From positions 1 through 40,552 of the forward strand of contig NZ_JYNS01000023.1 of the NCBI RefSeq assembly GCF_000934725.1: a stretch of DNA of 40,552 bases, given 5' to 3'. The DNA is from Methyloterricola oryzae. GTDB taxonomy: Bacteria; Pseudomonadota; Gammaproteobacteria; Methylococcales; Methylococcaceae. Of this stretch, positions 25,246-33,132 are shown piece by piece. Position numbers and translations under genes: made by a program. Below the pieces are notes generated by a model that searched no databases, was not told the DNA's origin, and saw only the letters and a list, made by a program, of their open reading frames with translations. Position 1 is the first letter of the stretch. The number at the start of each line of letters is the position of its first letter.

Positions 25246-28050
25246 TCAGGCACCGATGCGTTCCTCGATCTCCCGCTTGAAATTGAGGAAGTGCCAGGTT
25301 TGCAGCCGTTCGGCCGTTTTTTCGCCCAGCGCGCTCGGTGGCACGTCGATTTCGCTGATATACAGCGGGTGCGCTTCGCCTTCCTTTCGCAGATCCGCCA
25401 GGTGCCCTGCAAGCTCCCCGAGCCCATCGTCTTCCGACGAAAATTCCCGATGGTCGCACTGCAAGGTGTAGCTGGTACGACCGTCGTCGCGCTGGCGACC
25501 AATGATCCGGAGGTTAAGCTTCCTTGCAGCGGCAGTGGGCTTGTAATCCAGCTGACTCAGCACGAAGTCGCCACGGCCATTGGCGTCCAGCCGAAAGTAC
25601 TGAATGCCGCGTACCGGTGTGGGGAAATGGTGCCTGACAGCGGCGATATACAAGGCATAGACCCCGAGCAGGTGCAAAGGCCCGGACCGTGGATGGGTCC
25701 GGTGAAAAAGGCTGCCCTTTTCGTCCAGCACGTAGATTTCGGTGGATTGAGCCAGCGGCAGAGCATAGATCTGGATCACACCCTCGCTCGACTGGGCGAA
25801 CATCTGCGGTAAGGGCGAGCCCTCCAGTGCCGCGTGGTCGAACACCACCGGCCCGTATTCGAGCCTTGGGGTCGCCAGCTCGCCTAGCAATTGCGATTCG
25901 TCCGCCAGGGGCCGGAAATTCAGTTGGCCAGAGCGCTCTTCGAACAGGAACAGGGAGGTGCCGCCCCGGATGACGTAGCGCGCGCGGGACGATGCCTTGA
26001 ATACGGCATGCAGTTGCAGATAGACCTCCTGCACCCGCAGGGCGATGCTGCGCGAGCGCACGGAACCGAAGCTGGCGCATTCAAACGGCGGGGCTTGCGG
26101 CGGTTGCGGAAACGGCGAGAGCGCCTCGCACAGACACGTGAAGAAGCCGTCCAGGTTTCGGTAGCGCGAGACGCGGATCTCCTGCCAACTGGTGAGGCTG
26201 ATGCAATCCACGGTATGGATTAGATTGCTCCGTGTCGCGCCGAAGCTCAGCGCATCGAAGCGGTTGCTGGTCAGTTGCAGTCCATCCTTATGGTCTGGGT
26301 CCGGATCGTGCCCGATATTGATGAAGACCGCGCTGGACAGCACCTTTGAAGGTGAGTCGAAGGCGCTCAGGTCCTCGCGGGCTTGCTGAAACTTGCAGAG
26401 AAACGCACTCAAGGTATCCATGTGACTCTTGAAGTCGCGCACGCTCATGCAACTGCCGGCGGTCTCCAGGGTCACGCTGCCGGACCGGGGCTGGAAATGG
26501 TTCACCACCAGCCAGGCCATGATCTCGAGCAGACTATGGGCCGCTTTCAAGGGGTCTGGCTTGTCCCGGTCCGTGGACTTCACCGTGCCGCTGTAGACGG
26601 CCCAGCCCAATTCACCATCAGCCAGGCGGACCTCGTGCACGCTGAGGTCCTCGCTTTCCAGTTTTTCGTAGCCGTCGTTGCTGAGGATCTCGACTTTGCC
26701 CGGTTTGCGCTCGAGGGCAGCGCGCAATCGGCGGCCGAGCAGCACCAGTTCCTGAGATCCTGGCCCTTTCGCGATGGGGTGCTCCTGGGCAAAGCGGTCG
26801 ATGGCCTGATAGCTCGACATCAGTTCATGGCTGATGCGTTGCTGTTCCTCAAGGGCCTGTCGGATGCGCCAGCGCCGCCGGCTGTCCAGTTCGTGGACCT
26901 GCTGCGGCCCCCAACCCCATTCGCTCAGCATGGCCCGAAGGATATCGCGCCTTTCCAGCTTTTCGGCGCTTGCGGCGGAGGGCTGGCTCATGACCTCGTT
27001 GATCTTGAGGTAGAAGCACTGGCGTGCCAGCGTCAGGCGCTCGGTCTCGCCGTGCGCCTGCAGATAGTCTTCCACCTTGCGGTACATCAGGATATACGAG
27101 TCCAGCGCATGGATGTCGAGAACACCGGCATGCACCGACGCCTTCAGGCGTGTGCAGAGCCAGTCAGGCCGGGGAAACTCGCTGGCGTAGCTTTCCATCA
27201 GCAGCAACTTGAGCAGCGACTTGTGCGGTGAGCTGATGGCCTTGTACAGATGCCAGAGGGTGCCGCCCAGGAACTCTTCCGGGGAAATCTGCTCCAGGCC
27301 GCCCAGGTCGACGATATCCTGGAAATTGATGAAGCGTCTATGGCGCAGGTGTTCCAGATAGGCGGTGTACAGATCTTCCTGATCTGGCGGGACCAGCCAC
27401 CAGCCGGGGACGCGGCCGGCGATGTGCACGCTGGTGCGGTAGAACTCCTCCAGTAACAGGTGGTGCTGGATGCTGCCGCAGCTCTCGGTGGAGATGGGTT
27501 CGCCCTGCCCGGAACGGAATTCATCGGGATTGATGAAGAAAATATGGGCCTCCAGCCCCAGGGTGGCCGCCCAGGCTTCGATGGCGGCGGCCTTCTGCCT
27601 GAGTTCCGATAGCGGTTCGGCTTCCAGCCCTGGTTCATGGCATAGCCAGATATCCAGGTCGCTCTTCTTCGCCGAATAGGCGATGCTGCCCACGCTGCCC
27701 ATGAGGAAAATGGCGTGAATCGGTTGGTCGTAGAATGCGTGCTTCTTGTAATCGAAACTCTTGGAAAGCTGGGCGGCGGCCTGCAGGGCGGCCCTGCCCG
27801 GTTTGAAGTCCGGAATGCCCGCCGGCGTCTCCGTGGTGACGAACCCGGGCAGCAGCGGATGGTTGGTGTGGAACAAGAGAGGCAGCAGGTCCAGGAAAGT
27901 CCTTTGCCTGACCGAGAGGGAGGCCTGAATACGCCGCAGTTGGATTTGATGAAGGTTCTGGAAGCGCCGGATGACGGCGAGGAGATCCTTCTTGTCAATT
28001 TCCTCGCCCAGCGGGCGGAACGTGATGGGTTGTAGCCCCTTGCTGCTCAC
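25246..28050 (-). CDS. cyaA: Class I adenylate cyclase
   Basis: The 934-residue enzyme makes cAMP from ATP in the cytoplasm. The N-terminal catalytic domain shows the nucleotidyltransferase motif MGSVGSIAYSAKKSDLDIW, with Ser119 and the metal-binding Asp131 and Asp133. LPGFVTTETPAGI and later enterobacterial-type CyaA segments (NEVMSQPS, WGW...) agree. The C-terminal half corresponds to the regulatory region of class I cyclases. Length is slightly above the E. coli protein. Its ATG at 28050 overlaps the stop of the PAS/GGDEF-like gene by 4 bases, so it is translationally coupled to it. Confidence 0.95.
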   Translation of the reverse strand: MSSKGLQPITFRPLGEEIDKKDLLAVIRRFQNLHQIQLRRIQASLSVRQRTFLDLLPLLFHTNHPLLPGFVTTETPAGIPDFKPGRAALQAAAQLSKSFDYKKHAFYDQPIHAIFLMGSVGSIAYSAKKSDLDIWLCHEPGLEAEPLSELRQKAAAIEAWAATLGLEAHIFFINPDEFRSGQGEPISTESCGSIQHHLLLEEFYRTSVHIAGRVPGWWLVPPDQEDLYTAYLEHLRHRRFINFQDIVDLGGLEQISPEEFLGGTLWHLYKAISSPHKSLLKLLLMESYASEFPRPDWLCTRLKASVHAGVLDIHALDSYILMYRKVEDYLQAHGETERLTLARQCFYLKINEVMSQPSAASAEKLERRDILRAMLSEWGWGPQQVHELDSRRRWRIRQALEEQQRISHELMSSYQAIDRFAQEHPIAKGPGSQELVLLGRRLRAALERKPGKVEILSNDGYEKLESEDLSVHEVRLADGELGWAVYSGTVKSTDRDKPDPLKAAHSLLEIMAWLVVNHFQPRSGSVTLETAGSCMSVRDFKSHMDTLSAFLCKFQQAREDLSAFDSPSKVLSSAVFINIGHDPDPDHKDGLQLTSNRFDALSFGATRSNLIHTVDCISLTSWQEIRVSRYRNLDGFFTCLCEALSPFPQPPQAPPFECASFGSVRSRSIALRVQEVYLQLHAVFKASSRARYVIRGGTSLFLFEERSGQLNFRPLADESQLLGELATPRLEYGPVVFDHAALEGSPLPQMFAQSSEGVIQIYALPLAQSTEIYVLDEKGSLFHRTHPRSGPLHLLGVYALYIAAVRHHFPTPVRGIQYFRLDANGRGDFVLSQLDYKPTAAARKLNLRIIGRQRDDGRTSYTLQCDHREFSSEDDGLGELAGHLADLRKEGEAHPLYISEIDVPPSALGEKTAERLQTWHFLNFKREIEERIGA

Positions 28051-28838
28051 GAGTCGGTGGCGGTTACCGCCTCCTGAAGACGTTTGAGCAATTTGCGCGT
28101 GTCATCGCCCTTGCGCCACTCGGCGCAGGTGAAGGTGACCGACCAACCCTCTGCCCGGCTGGTCAGTGCGATACGGTCGTGCCCAAGCTTCTGGGCCAGT
28201 GACTCCGCGTCCTTCAGCGGGGTTTCCGGCAGCACCAGGAGGAAGTTGTCGTCGTCCAGGCGTCCGATCTGGTCTGCCCAGCGCAGCTGCATCTTGAATT
28301 CCTGGCTGATGGTGCGCAGGGCAGTGTGCTGTGCGGCCTGGGATGCGGGCGGTGTCAGGTTCAGTCGAATGGCGGACAGCGGGTTGCCGTAGCGGCGGCT
28401 GCGGGTGATCTGCGCATCCAGTGCCTGCAGGATGGCGTTGCTGCTCATCAGGCCGGTTTCGCCGTCGCGGGTGTCCAGCACCTTGAGTTGCTCCTGCATC
28501 TGTCGCAATTCCTCCGCCAACTCGAACTGGCGGGTCACATCGATGAAGAAATGTGCCTCGGCGCCTGCGGGCAAGGGCTGGCGCAAGCGCTGCCAGTGCC
28601 GCACGGAACCGTCGGGCAGCTTGATCTCTATTTCCGGGGATTTGTCGTCGAACAGAACGCTGAGGCCATTGCGGCGGGCGGCCTCCACTTCCAGGCCGGT
28701 CATGGCGGCTGCGGTAGTCATAAGTGCCTGCGCCAACGCTTCGTTTGCCCAGGCGATGCGCGGTCCCTGTATCAGCATGACGCCGACGGGGGCCTGGCTT
28801 AGCGCCAGGGCCGCAAGACTTGGATCGGGTTCGGACAT
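28047..28838 (-). CDS. PAS protein with degenerate GGDEF domain
   Basis: This 263-residue protein has an N-terminal PAS-like sensor domain (about 8-100), a short coiled coil (about 100-122) and a GGDEF-like domain (about 125-260). The signature position reads GRLDDDNFLLVLPET where an active diguanylate cyclase would have GGDEF/GGEEF, and the upstream metal aspartate region is RYGNPLSAIRLNL. No RxxD inhibitory site is seen. It is therefore predicted to be catalytically dead and to act as a sensor or nucleotide-binding regulator. The gene starts 88 bases after the DUF1631 gene and overlaps cyaA by 4 bases (ATGA). Confidence 0.8.
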   Translation of the reverse strand: MSEPDPSLAALALSQAPVGVMLIQGPRIAWANEALAQALMTTAAAMTGLEVEAARRNGLSVLFDDKSPEIEIKLPDGSVRHWQRLRQPLPAGAEAHFFIDVTRQFELAEELRQMQEQLKVLDTRDGETGLMSSNAILQALDAQITRSRRYGNPLSAIRLNLTPPASQAAQHTALRTISQEFKMQLRWADQIGRLDDDNFLLVLPETPLKDAESLAQKLGHDRIALTSRAEGWSVTFTCAEWRKGDDTRKLLKRLQEAVTATDS

Positions 28839-28926
28839 GCAAGCTCCAGTGAGAGAAATGGCTAAACTCGCCTTCAGATGGCGATGGTTTGCCCGGTGGT
28901 CGAAACGGCACTGCGCCTCGCGGCGG

Positions 28927-31233
28927 CTAAGGTCTCACGGAAAGCCTGGCGTCCTGCGCCCCCAGGTCCGATTCGTCCGGGGAATGCAACAAGGTATAGA
29001 TGGTTTCCAGCGCTCTGTCCATCAAGGGCTTCCGCGCTTGAGGGACGATCGTGGTCTCGCCGCGGCGGATCTCCATGGCCAAGGTTCGCAGCGATTTTAC
29101 CGCCACCTGGATTCCTGCCTGGTTGACGAATATGTAATAGGACGTCTTTGGGCTGTACCAGGACAGCTTAGCCCGCAGCTTCTGGTTCTTGTCCTTGTCG
29201 GTGAACTCGAAGGAAGCGCCCAGCTTGAGGGCCTTTAGTTCGTCGACGATAGCCAGCAATACGGGGTCCGCATCGCGTAGGAAGGGATGTTCGCGCGCTT
29301 CCGGCGTTTCCACTTCCACGTCCTCCCAGATGGGCTTGGGCGGCGGTGGCGGTACCTTCTTGCGTTCCTTTGGCGCGGCGGGGGCGACGGATTCGTCCGG
29401 CATCTCCATGGCGGCGCGCTGGCAGGCGGCCAAGTCGGCGAGCAGTGCGTTGGTGTTGACCTCGGGGTCGCCGATCACGGCCAGGCCCTTGCGGATGGCT
29501 TCGTCGATCTTCTGCTGGCGCTCCTTGAGCTGCTGGCGTTCCGACTCGCTGCGCTTGGGCTCGACGCTCCACAGCACGTCGTCCACCAGGCCGAGGGCCT
29601 GCTTCCACTCCTCGCTGTCGGGACCGCTGCGGAGATTGGTCAGCACCATGAGGTTGGCCCAGGGTCCCAGCAGCAATTCCTCCACGGCCTTGGGCAGGCT
29701 GCGGTTCCAGGTGCGGTCGACGATTTCCTGGGAGACGGCCTGGCGTGCCTCGCGCAGCCTTTCGCGGCCCTTGGCGGTCTCCACCACGCGCTTTTCCACC
29801 ACCTTGGACTTGCGACTGAAACCTTCGAGGAACTCACTGAAGTCTTCCAGCAGCAGCGTGAAGATTTCGGTGTTGTCCTCGAAGTTGTGCACGATCTCAT
29901 CGACGATGGACTGCATCTTCGCGAAGATGCCCTGCTCGTCGGCCTCGTCCGCATTGCACAGGGCGCCGGCCTGGGTCATGGTATTGAGCAGGCGGCGCGC
30001 CGGATGTTTGCTGCGGAAGAAAAACTTCTTGTCGAGCAGGGCGACCTTGAGGATGGGGGTGTGCAGGTGGCTGAGCAGCGCCTTGACGGAGTCCGGCAGG
30101 GTGTTGTCGTTGAGGATGAACTCGAACAGCATGCCGACCAGATCGATGATGTCGGCGTCCGCGGAGTTGATTTGCTGCTCCTTGACCAGCTCGCCCAGCC
30201 GCGCCACCTGTTCCGCGAATGCCGCCTTGACGGCGTCCAGGGGCAGGTGCGCCATCTGTTGCCTGCTGATGGGCGGGACATTGACCTGCAGGGTGTTGAG
30301 GGATGCCAGCAGGTCCGGCAGGTTGGTTTGGGCGGCCGTGGCCATGGTCCCGCCGAACTGGGCAGGATGCATATGGCGGCGGGCCAGGATCTCCTGGATG
30401 CTGTGGAATATCTCGCGGTCCAGACTGGATTCGTTTTCCTCGGGGCGGGCCGCCTCCTGCGGCTGCACCGGTTCCTCGGCGCGACCCTCCTGCGCCGCCT
30501 GGCCCTCGGCCGATCCTCCGCCGGGTTTGTAACCAATGGCCTCCAGGGACAGGTTGGGCAACACGCCGGCCTTGATGAGGCGATCATTGAAGGCGTCGTA
30601 GAGAGCGCCGGCCTGGTGCAATACGCGTTGGTCGAATTCCGACACCAGGGCGACGCGGATCTTGTGGCTGATGGGGATGTCTATGATCTCCAGCGCGGTC
30701 TGCAAGGCGTCGCATACCTGGGCTGGCGAACCTGGCAGCGCCGGGTTGTATTCGCCCAGCTTGACCCCGCCGTTGACCACCGCCAGTCGGTGATTCAGGG
30801 CGAACAGATGCGCCGAATACTCGTTGTTGGCCCGGTGCAGGATGTTGGCGTAAGCCAGGGATATCTCGTAATCGTCCTTCTCGATCAGGCTGAGTTGATC
30901 CACATTGGTGGCCCGCACCACGCTGCGCAGGGGTTCTACCTTGCCTTGGGAGAAGTTGACGAAGCCGCGGTTGATCTCGTTGGTGAAGGTGCGCTGGATG
31001 TCCGTTTGCCGCAACAGGAACTCGTGCATCACCTCGAAGCAGTGGTTGCGCACGGCATTGGTCTCGGCGTTCTCCGCGAGCCCGAGCATGAAGTCATCCA
31101 TGCTGGAGAACATTTCCCGGAACAGTTCGGTAAACTTCTCCACCATGAACGACTGGCACTCATGCAGCACGTCCAGATAGCGCACCAGGGTGCCCGGGCG
31201 TTCGTGCTGAGTATAGGAATCTTGATCTGTCAT
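28927..31233 (-). CDS. DUF1631 family protein
   Basis: This long 768-residue cytoplasmic protein has no signal peptide or membrane helix and matches the DUF1631 family. The N-terminus holds the conserved LDVLHECQSFMVEKF..FREMFSSMDDFMLGLAENAETN region. A proline/glutamate-rich linker occurs around 245-275, and a helical core contains LNTLQVNVPPISRQQMAHLP and HPARRLLNTMTQAGALCN. Much of the rest is predicted helical and coiled. The C-terminal part (about 660-750) resembles a small ligand-binding or PilZ-like beta region (AKLSWYSPKTSYYIFVNQAG). The function of DUF1631 is not established. It is the first gene of a probable operon with the PAS/GGDEF-like protein and cyaA. Confidence 0.85.
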   Translation of the reverse strand: MTDQDSYTQHERPGTLVRYLDVLHECQSFMVEKFTELFREMFSSMDDFMLGLAENAETNAVRNHCFEVMHEFLLRQTDIQRTFTNEINRGFVNFSQGKVEPLRSVVRATNVDQLSLIEKDDYEISLAYANILHRANNEYSAHLFALNHRLAVVNGGVKLGEYNPALPGSPAQVCDALQTALEIIDIPISHKIRVALVSEFDQRVLHQAGALYDAFNDRLIKAGVLPNLSLEAIGYKPGGGSAEGQAAQEGRAEEPVQPQEAARPEENESSLDREIFHSIQEILARRHMHPAQFGGTMATAAQTNLPDLLASLNTLQVNVPPISRQQMAHLPLDAVKAAFAEQVARLGELVKEQQINSADADIIDLVGMLFEFILNDNTLPDSVKALLSHLHTPILKVALLDKKFFFRSKHPARRLLNTMTQAGALCNADEADEQGIFAKMQSIVDEIVHNFEDNTEIFTLLLEDFSEFLEGFSRKSKVVEKRVVETAKGRERLREARQAVSQEIVDRTWNRSLPKAVEELLLGPWANLMVLTNLRSGPDSEEWKQALGLVDDVLWSVEPKRSESERQQLKERQQKIDEAIRKGLAVIGDPEVNTNALLADLAACQRAAMEMPDESVAPAAPKERKKVPPPPPKPIWEDVEVETPEAREHPFLRDADPVLLAIVDELKALKLGASFEFTDKDKNQKLRAKLSWYSPKTSYYIFVNQAGIQVAVKSLRTLAMEIRRGETTIVPQARKPLMDRALETIYTLLHSPDESDLGAQDARLSVRP

Positions 31234-31367
31234 GGACGCTGCATCGAAGGGTTATCCTGTGCCCTGGGACAGCTCCCGGGGAATTCCGTGCCAGACATTA
31301 TAGCCATCCAGGCGGGAACACTTGATCTCCTCCCGGTGACCGCCGCCCGGTTTCCCGGTCACGGCGA

Positions 31368-31622
31368 TCAGGGCGCTGCGCGGGCCGCCTCGGCTTGGCT
31401 GGCCTGGGCCGGGCCGGGCTTGAGGCCGTGGGGATGGAGGATTCCGGCACGGTAGCCCAGCAGCAGCAGAAAGAACAAGGCGAGGGACATGCCGATGCGT
31501 GCCGTGAGGGCCTTGACGGTGCGCGGCGAGCGCTCGCGATCCTTCAGCAAATAGACCATGGCCGTGCCGAGGCTGGCGATGATCATGATCAGCACGAAGA
31601 CGATGAGGGTTTTTGTCAGCAT
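31368..31622 (-). CDS. Twin transmembrane protein (DUF2909)
   Basis: This 84-residue protein has two membrane helices (about 4-25 and 42-62) joined by a basic loop (DRERSPRTVKALTARIG), and an Ala/Pro-rich tail. That is the layout of DUF2909 twin-transmembrane proteins. These genes are regularly found on the opposite strand just before SURF1 in gammaproteobacterial cytochrome oxidase clusters, for example in Pseudomonas, exactly as here. The ATG is at 31622, 74 bases from the divergent SURF1 start. The role in oxidase assembly is presumed from location only. Confidence 0.85.
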   Translation of the reverse strand: MLTKTLIVFVLIMIIASLGTAMVYLLKDRERSPRTVKALTARIGMSLALFFLLLLGYRAGILHPHGLKPGPAQASQAEAARAAP

Positions 31623-31696
31623 GGACGTTCTCGCGAGGCTCGGGAGGCCGAAATCCGGCCAATTTTGACGTAACGCCGAAAACGGTAAATTAAAGC

Positions 31697-32425
31697 TTGC
31701 GAAATTATACCTTTAAACCGGGCTGGGTAGCCTCTATTTCTACATTGCTGTTGATCCCCCTGTTTTTGTCGCTGGGCGCCTGGCAGCTCCGGCGGGCGGA
31801 GGAGAAGATCGCCTTGATGGAGTTGCGCCGTGTGCACGAGCAGGACCCGCCCATGCGCCTGACAGGGGCGCAGGGGGACGCGGAGCCGCTGCGTTACCGC
31901 CGTGTGCAGGTCGAGGGTGATTACGACCCGGCCCACCAGTTCCTCCTGGACAACCAGCTGCAGGAAAACCGGGTGGGCTATCACGTATTGACGCCCCTGC
32001 AGATCAGAGGCGCCGGTGTGGCGGTTCTGGTCAACCGCGGCTGGGTGCCGCAGGGGGCGAGCCGTGCCGAATTGCCGGACCTTGCTCTGTCGCAGCAGGC
32101 GCCACACGTCAGTGGCCGGGTGGAGAAATTTCCATCGGTCGGGTTCAAGCTCGAGGGCGCGGAAATCCCAGCGCCAGGCTGGCCGTCGCTGGTTCAGGTG
32201 GCCGACGCGGAGCAACTTTCACGCCGGCTTGGTTATCGTGTGCTGCCGTATCAGGTATTATTGGACTCCGATCAGCGCGATGGATACGTTCGAGACTGGC
32301 ATCCCGCCAGCCTGGACCCCGGCAAGAACCGGGGCTACGCGCTGCAATGGTTTTCCTTTGCCGCCCTGGTGGCGGCTTTATACGTCTGGTATGGGTTCAA
32401 GCCAAGGCCTGTGGCCGGGGCTTGA
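31697..32425 (+). CDS. SURF1 family cytochrome oxidase biogenesis protein
   Basis: The 242-residue inner-membrane protein has the typical SURF1 hairpin topology. One N-terminal helix (about 10-28, ending LGAWQLRRAEEK), a periplasmic domain with QFLLDNQLQENRVGYHVLTPL and VLVNRGWVPQG, and one C-terminal helix (about 214-232, following NRGYALQWFSFAALV) are seen. SURF1 assists heme a insertion into subunit I of aa3-type oxidases. The start is a TTG at 31697 with no strong Shine-Dalgarno; a TTGACG/TAAATT pair just upstream (31665-31691) would leave almost no leader, so the start is less sure than the family. Confidence 0.92.
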   Translation: MRNYTFKPGWVASISTLLLIPLFLSLGAWQLRRAEEKIALMELRRVHEQDPPMRLTGAQGDAEPLRYRRVQVEGDYDPAHQFLLDNQLQENRVGYHVLTPLQIRGAGVAVLVNRGWVPQGASRAELPDLALSQQAPHVSGRVEKFPSVGFKLEGAEIPAPGWPSLVQVADAEQLSRRLGYRVLPYQVLLDSDQRDGYVRDWHPASLDPGKNRGYALQWFSFAALVAALYVWYGFKPRPVAGA

Positions 32426-32478
32426 GCGTATTCGCGGCGGGCTTTGCTGTGCGCGAGAGCCCATACGGCCCTATTTAG

Positions 32479-33102
32479 GTGAGCAATTTCAACGTGACAC
32501 AACCGGCTTCCCACCTTCGGCGCAACCGCCTGGTGATCGTGACCATCGCGCTCATCTGTATCGTTCCCTTCGGAATAGCCTGGTACATGGCCAGGAATCC
32601 GGAGCTAGTGCAGGACCGCCAAAAGTTCAACTACGGTCATCTCATTTCGCCCGCGCGGCCCTTCGCTTACGATGAGTTTTTTGCTCAGCCGTTCACGGCC
32701 GCGGAGAACCTGCCGGAGGTCAAGGGCCGCTGGGTGCTCATCCAGGTGTCCGGTCCCGAGTGCGGCGACGTGTGCCGCGAGACGCTTTACAAGACCAAGC
32801 AACTGCGGCTGATGCTGAACAAGGAACTGGCCCGCGTTCGCCGTATCCTCCTGGTACCGGCGGGGAAGGCGCCGGCAGGACTGCAGGAGATAACGGCGGC
32901 AGATCCGACCCTGCTGGTCGCGGGTTTCTCCGATCGGTTGCGGGGTCAACTGAAAGAAGCCAGCGGCACCGACCTGCCCGAGGGAACGGTCATCCTCATG
33001 GATCCTTTCGCCAATGTCATGATGTGGTATGCGCCGGGCTTTGACCCCTATGGCGTCTTGCGTGACCTGCAGCGCTTGCTGCGGGTATCCCAGATCGGAT
33101 GA
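32479..33102 (+). CDS. SCO-like cytochrome oxidase assembly protein
   Basis: The 207-residue protein begins with GTG and has an N-terminal anchor helix (about 18-37) followed by a thioredoxin-like periplasmic domain. It carries a Cys95-x3-Cys99 motif (ECGDVC) at the position of the copper-binding CxxxC of SCO proteins, but lacks the following proline. A clear distal histidine ligand was not identified. The gene occupies the slot between SURF1 and ctaA where gammaproteobacteria carry a hypothetical oxidase-assembly protein. A copper or thiol role in CuA-site assembly is plausible but inferred. Confidence 0.82.
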   Translation: MSNFNVTQPASHLRRNRLVIVTIALICIVPFGIAWYMARNPELVQDRQKFNYGHLISPARPFAYDEFFAQPFTAAENLPEVKGRWVLIQVSGPECGDVCRETLYKTKQLRLMLNKELARVRRILLVPAGKAPAGLQEITAADPTLLVAGFSDRLRGQLKEASGTDLPEGTVILMDPFANVMMWYAPGFDPYGVLRDLQRLLRVSQIG

Positions 33103-33132
33103 TCCGGTCCAAGCTAACCCAATAAGAAGAAC

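Noticed and set aside
29287-31455. A 722-codon plus-strand open frame across the DUF1631 gene
   Set aside because: It is the antisense of the real minus-strand gene, with long GLG/VQ/HH-rich runs and no recognisable domain. Another long antisense frame (29189-30532) overlaps the same gene.
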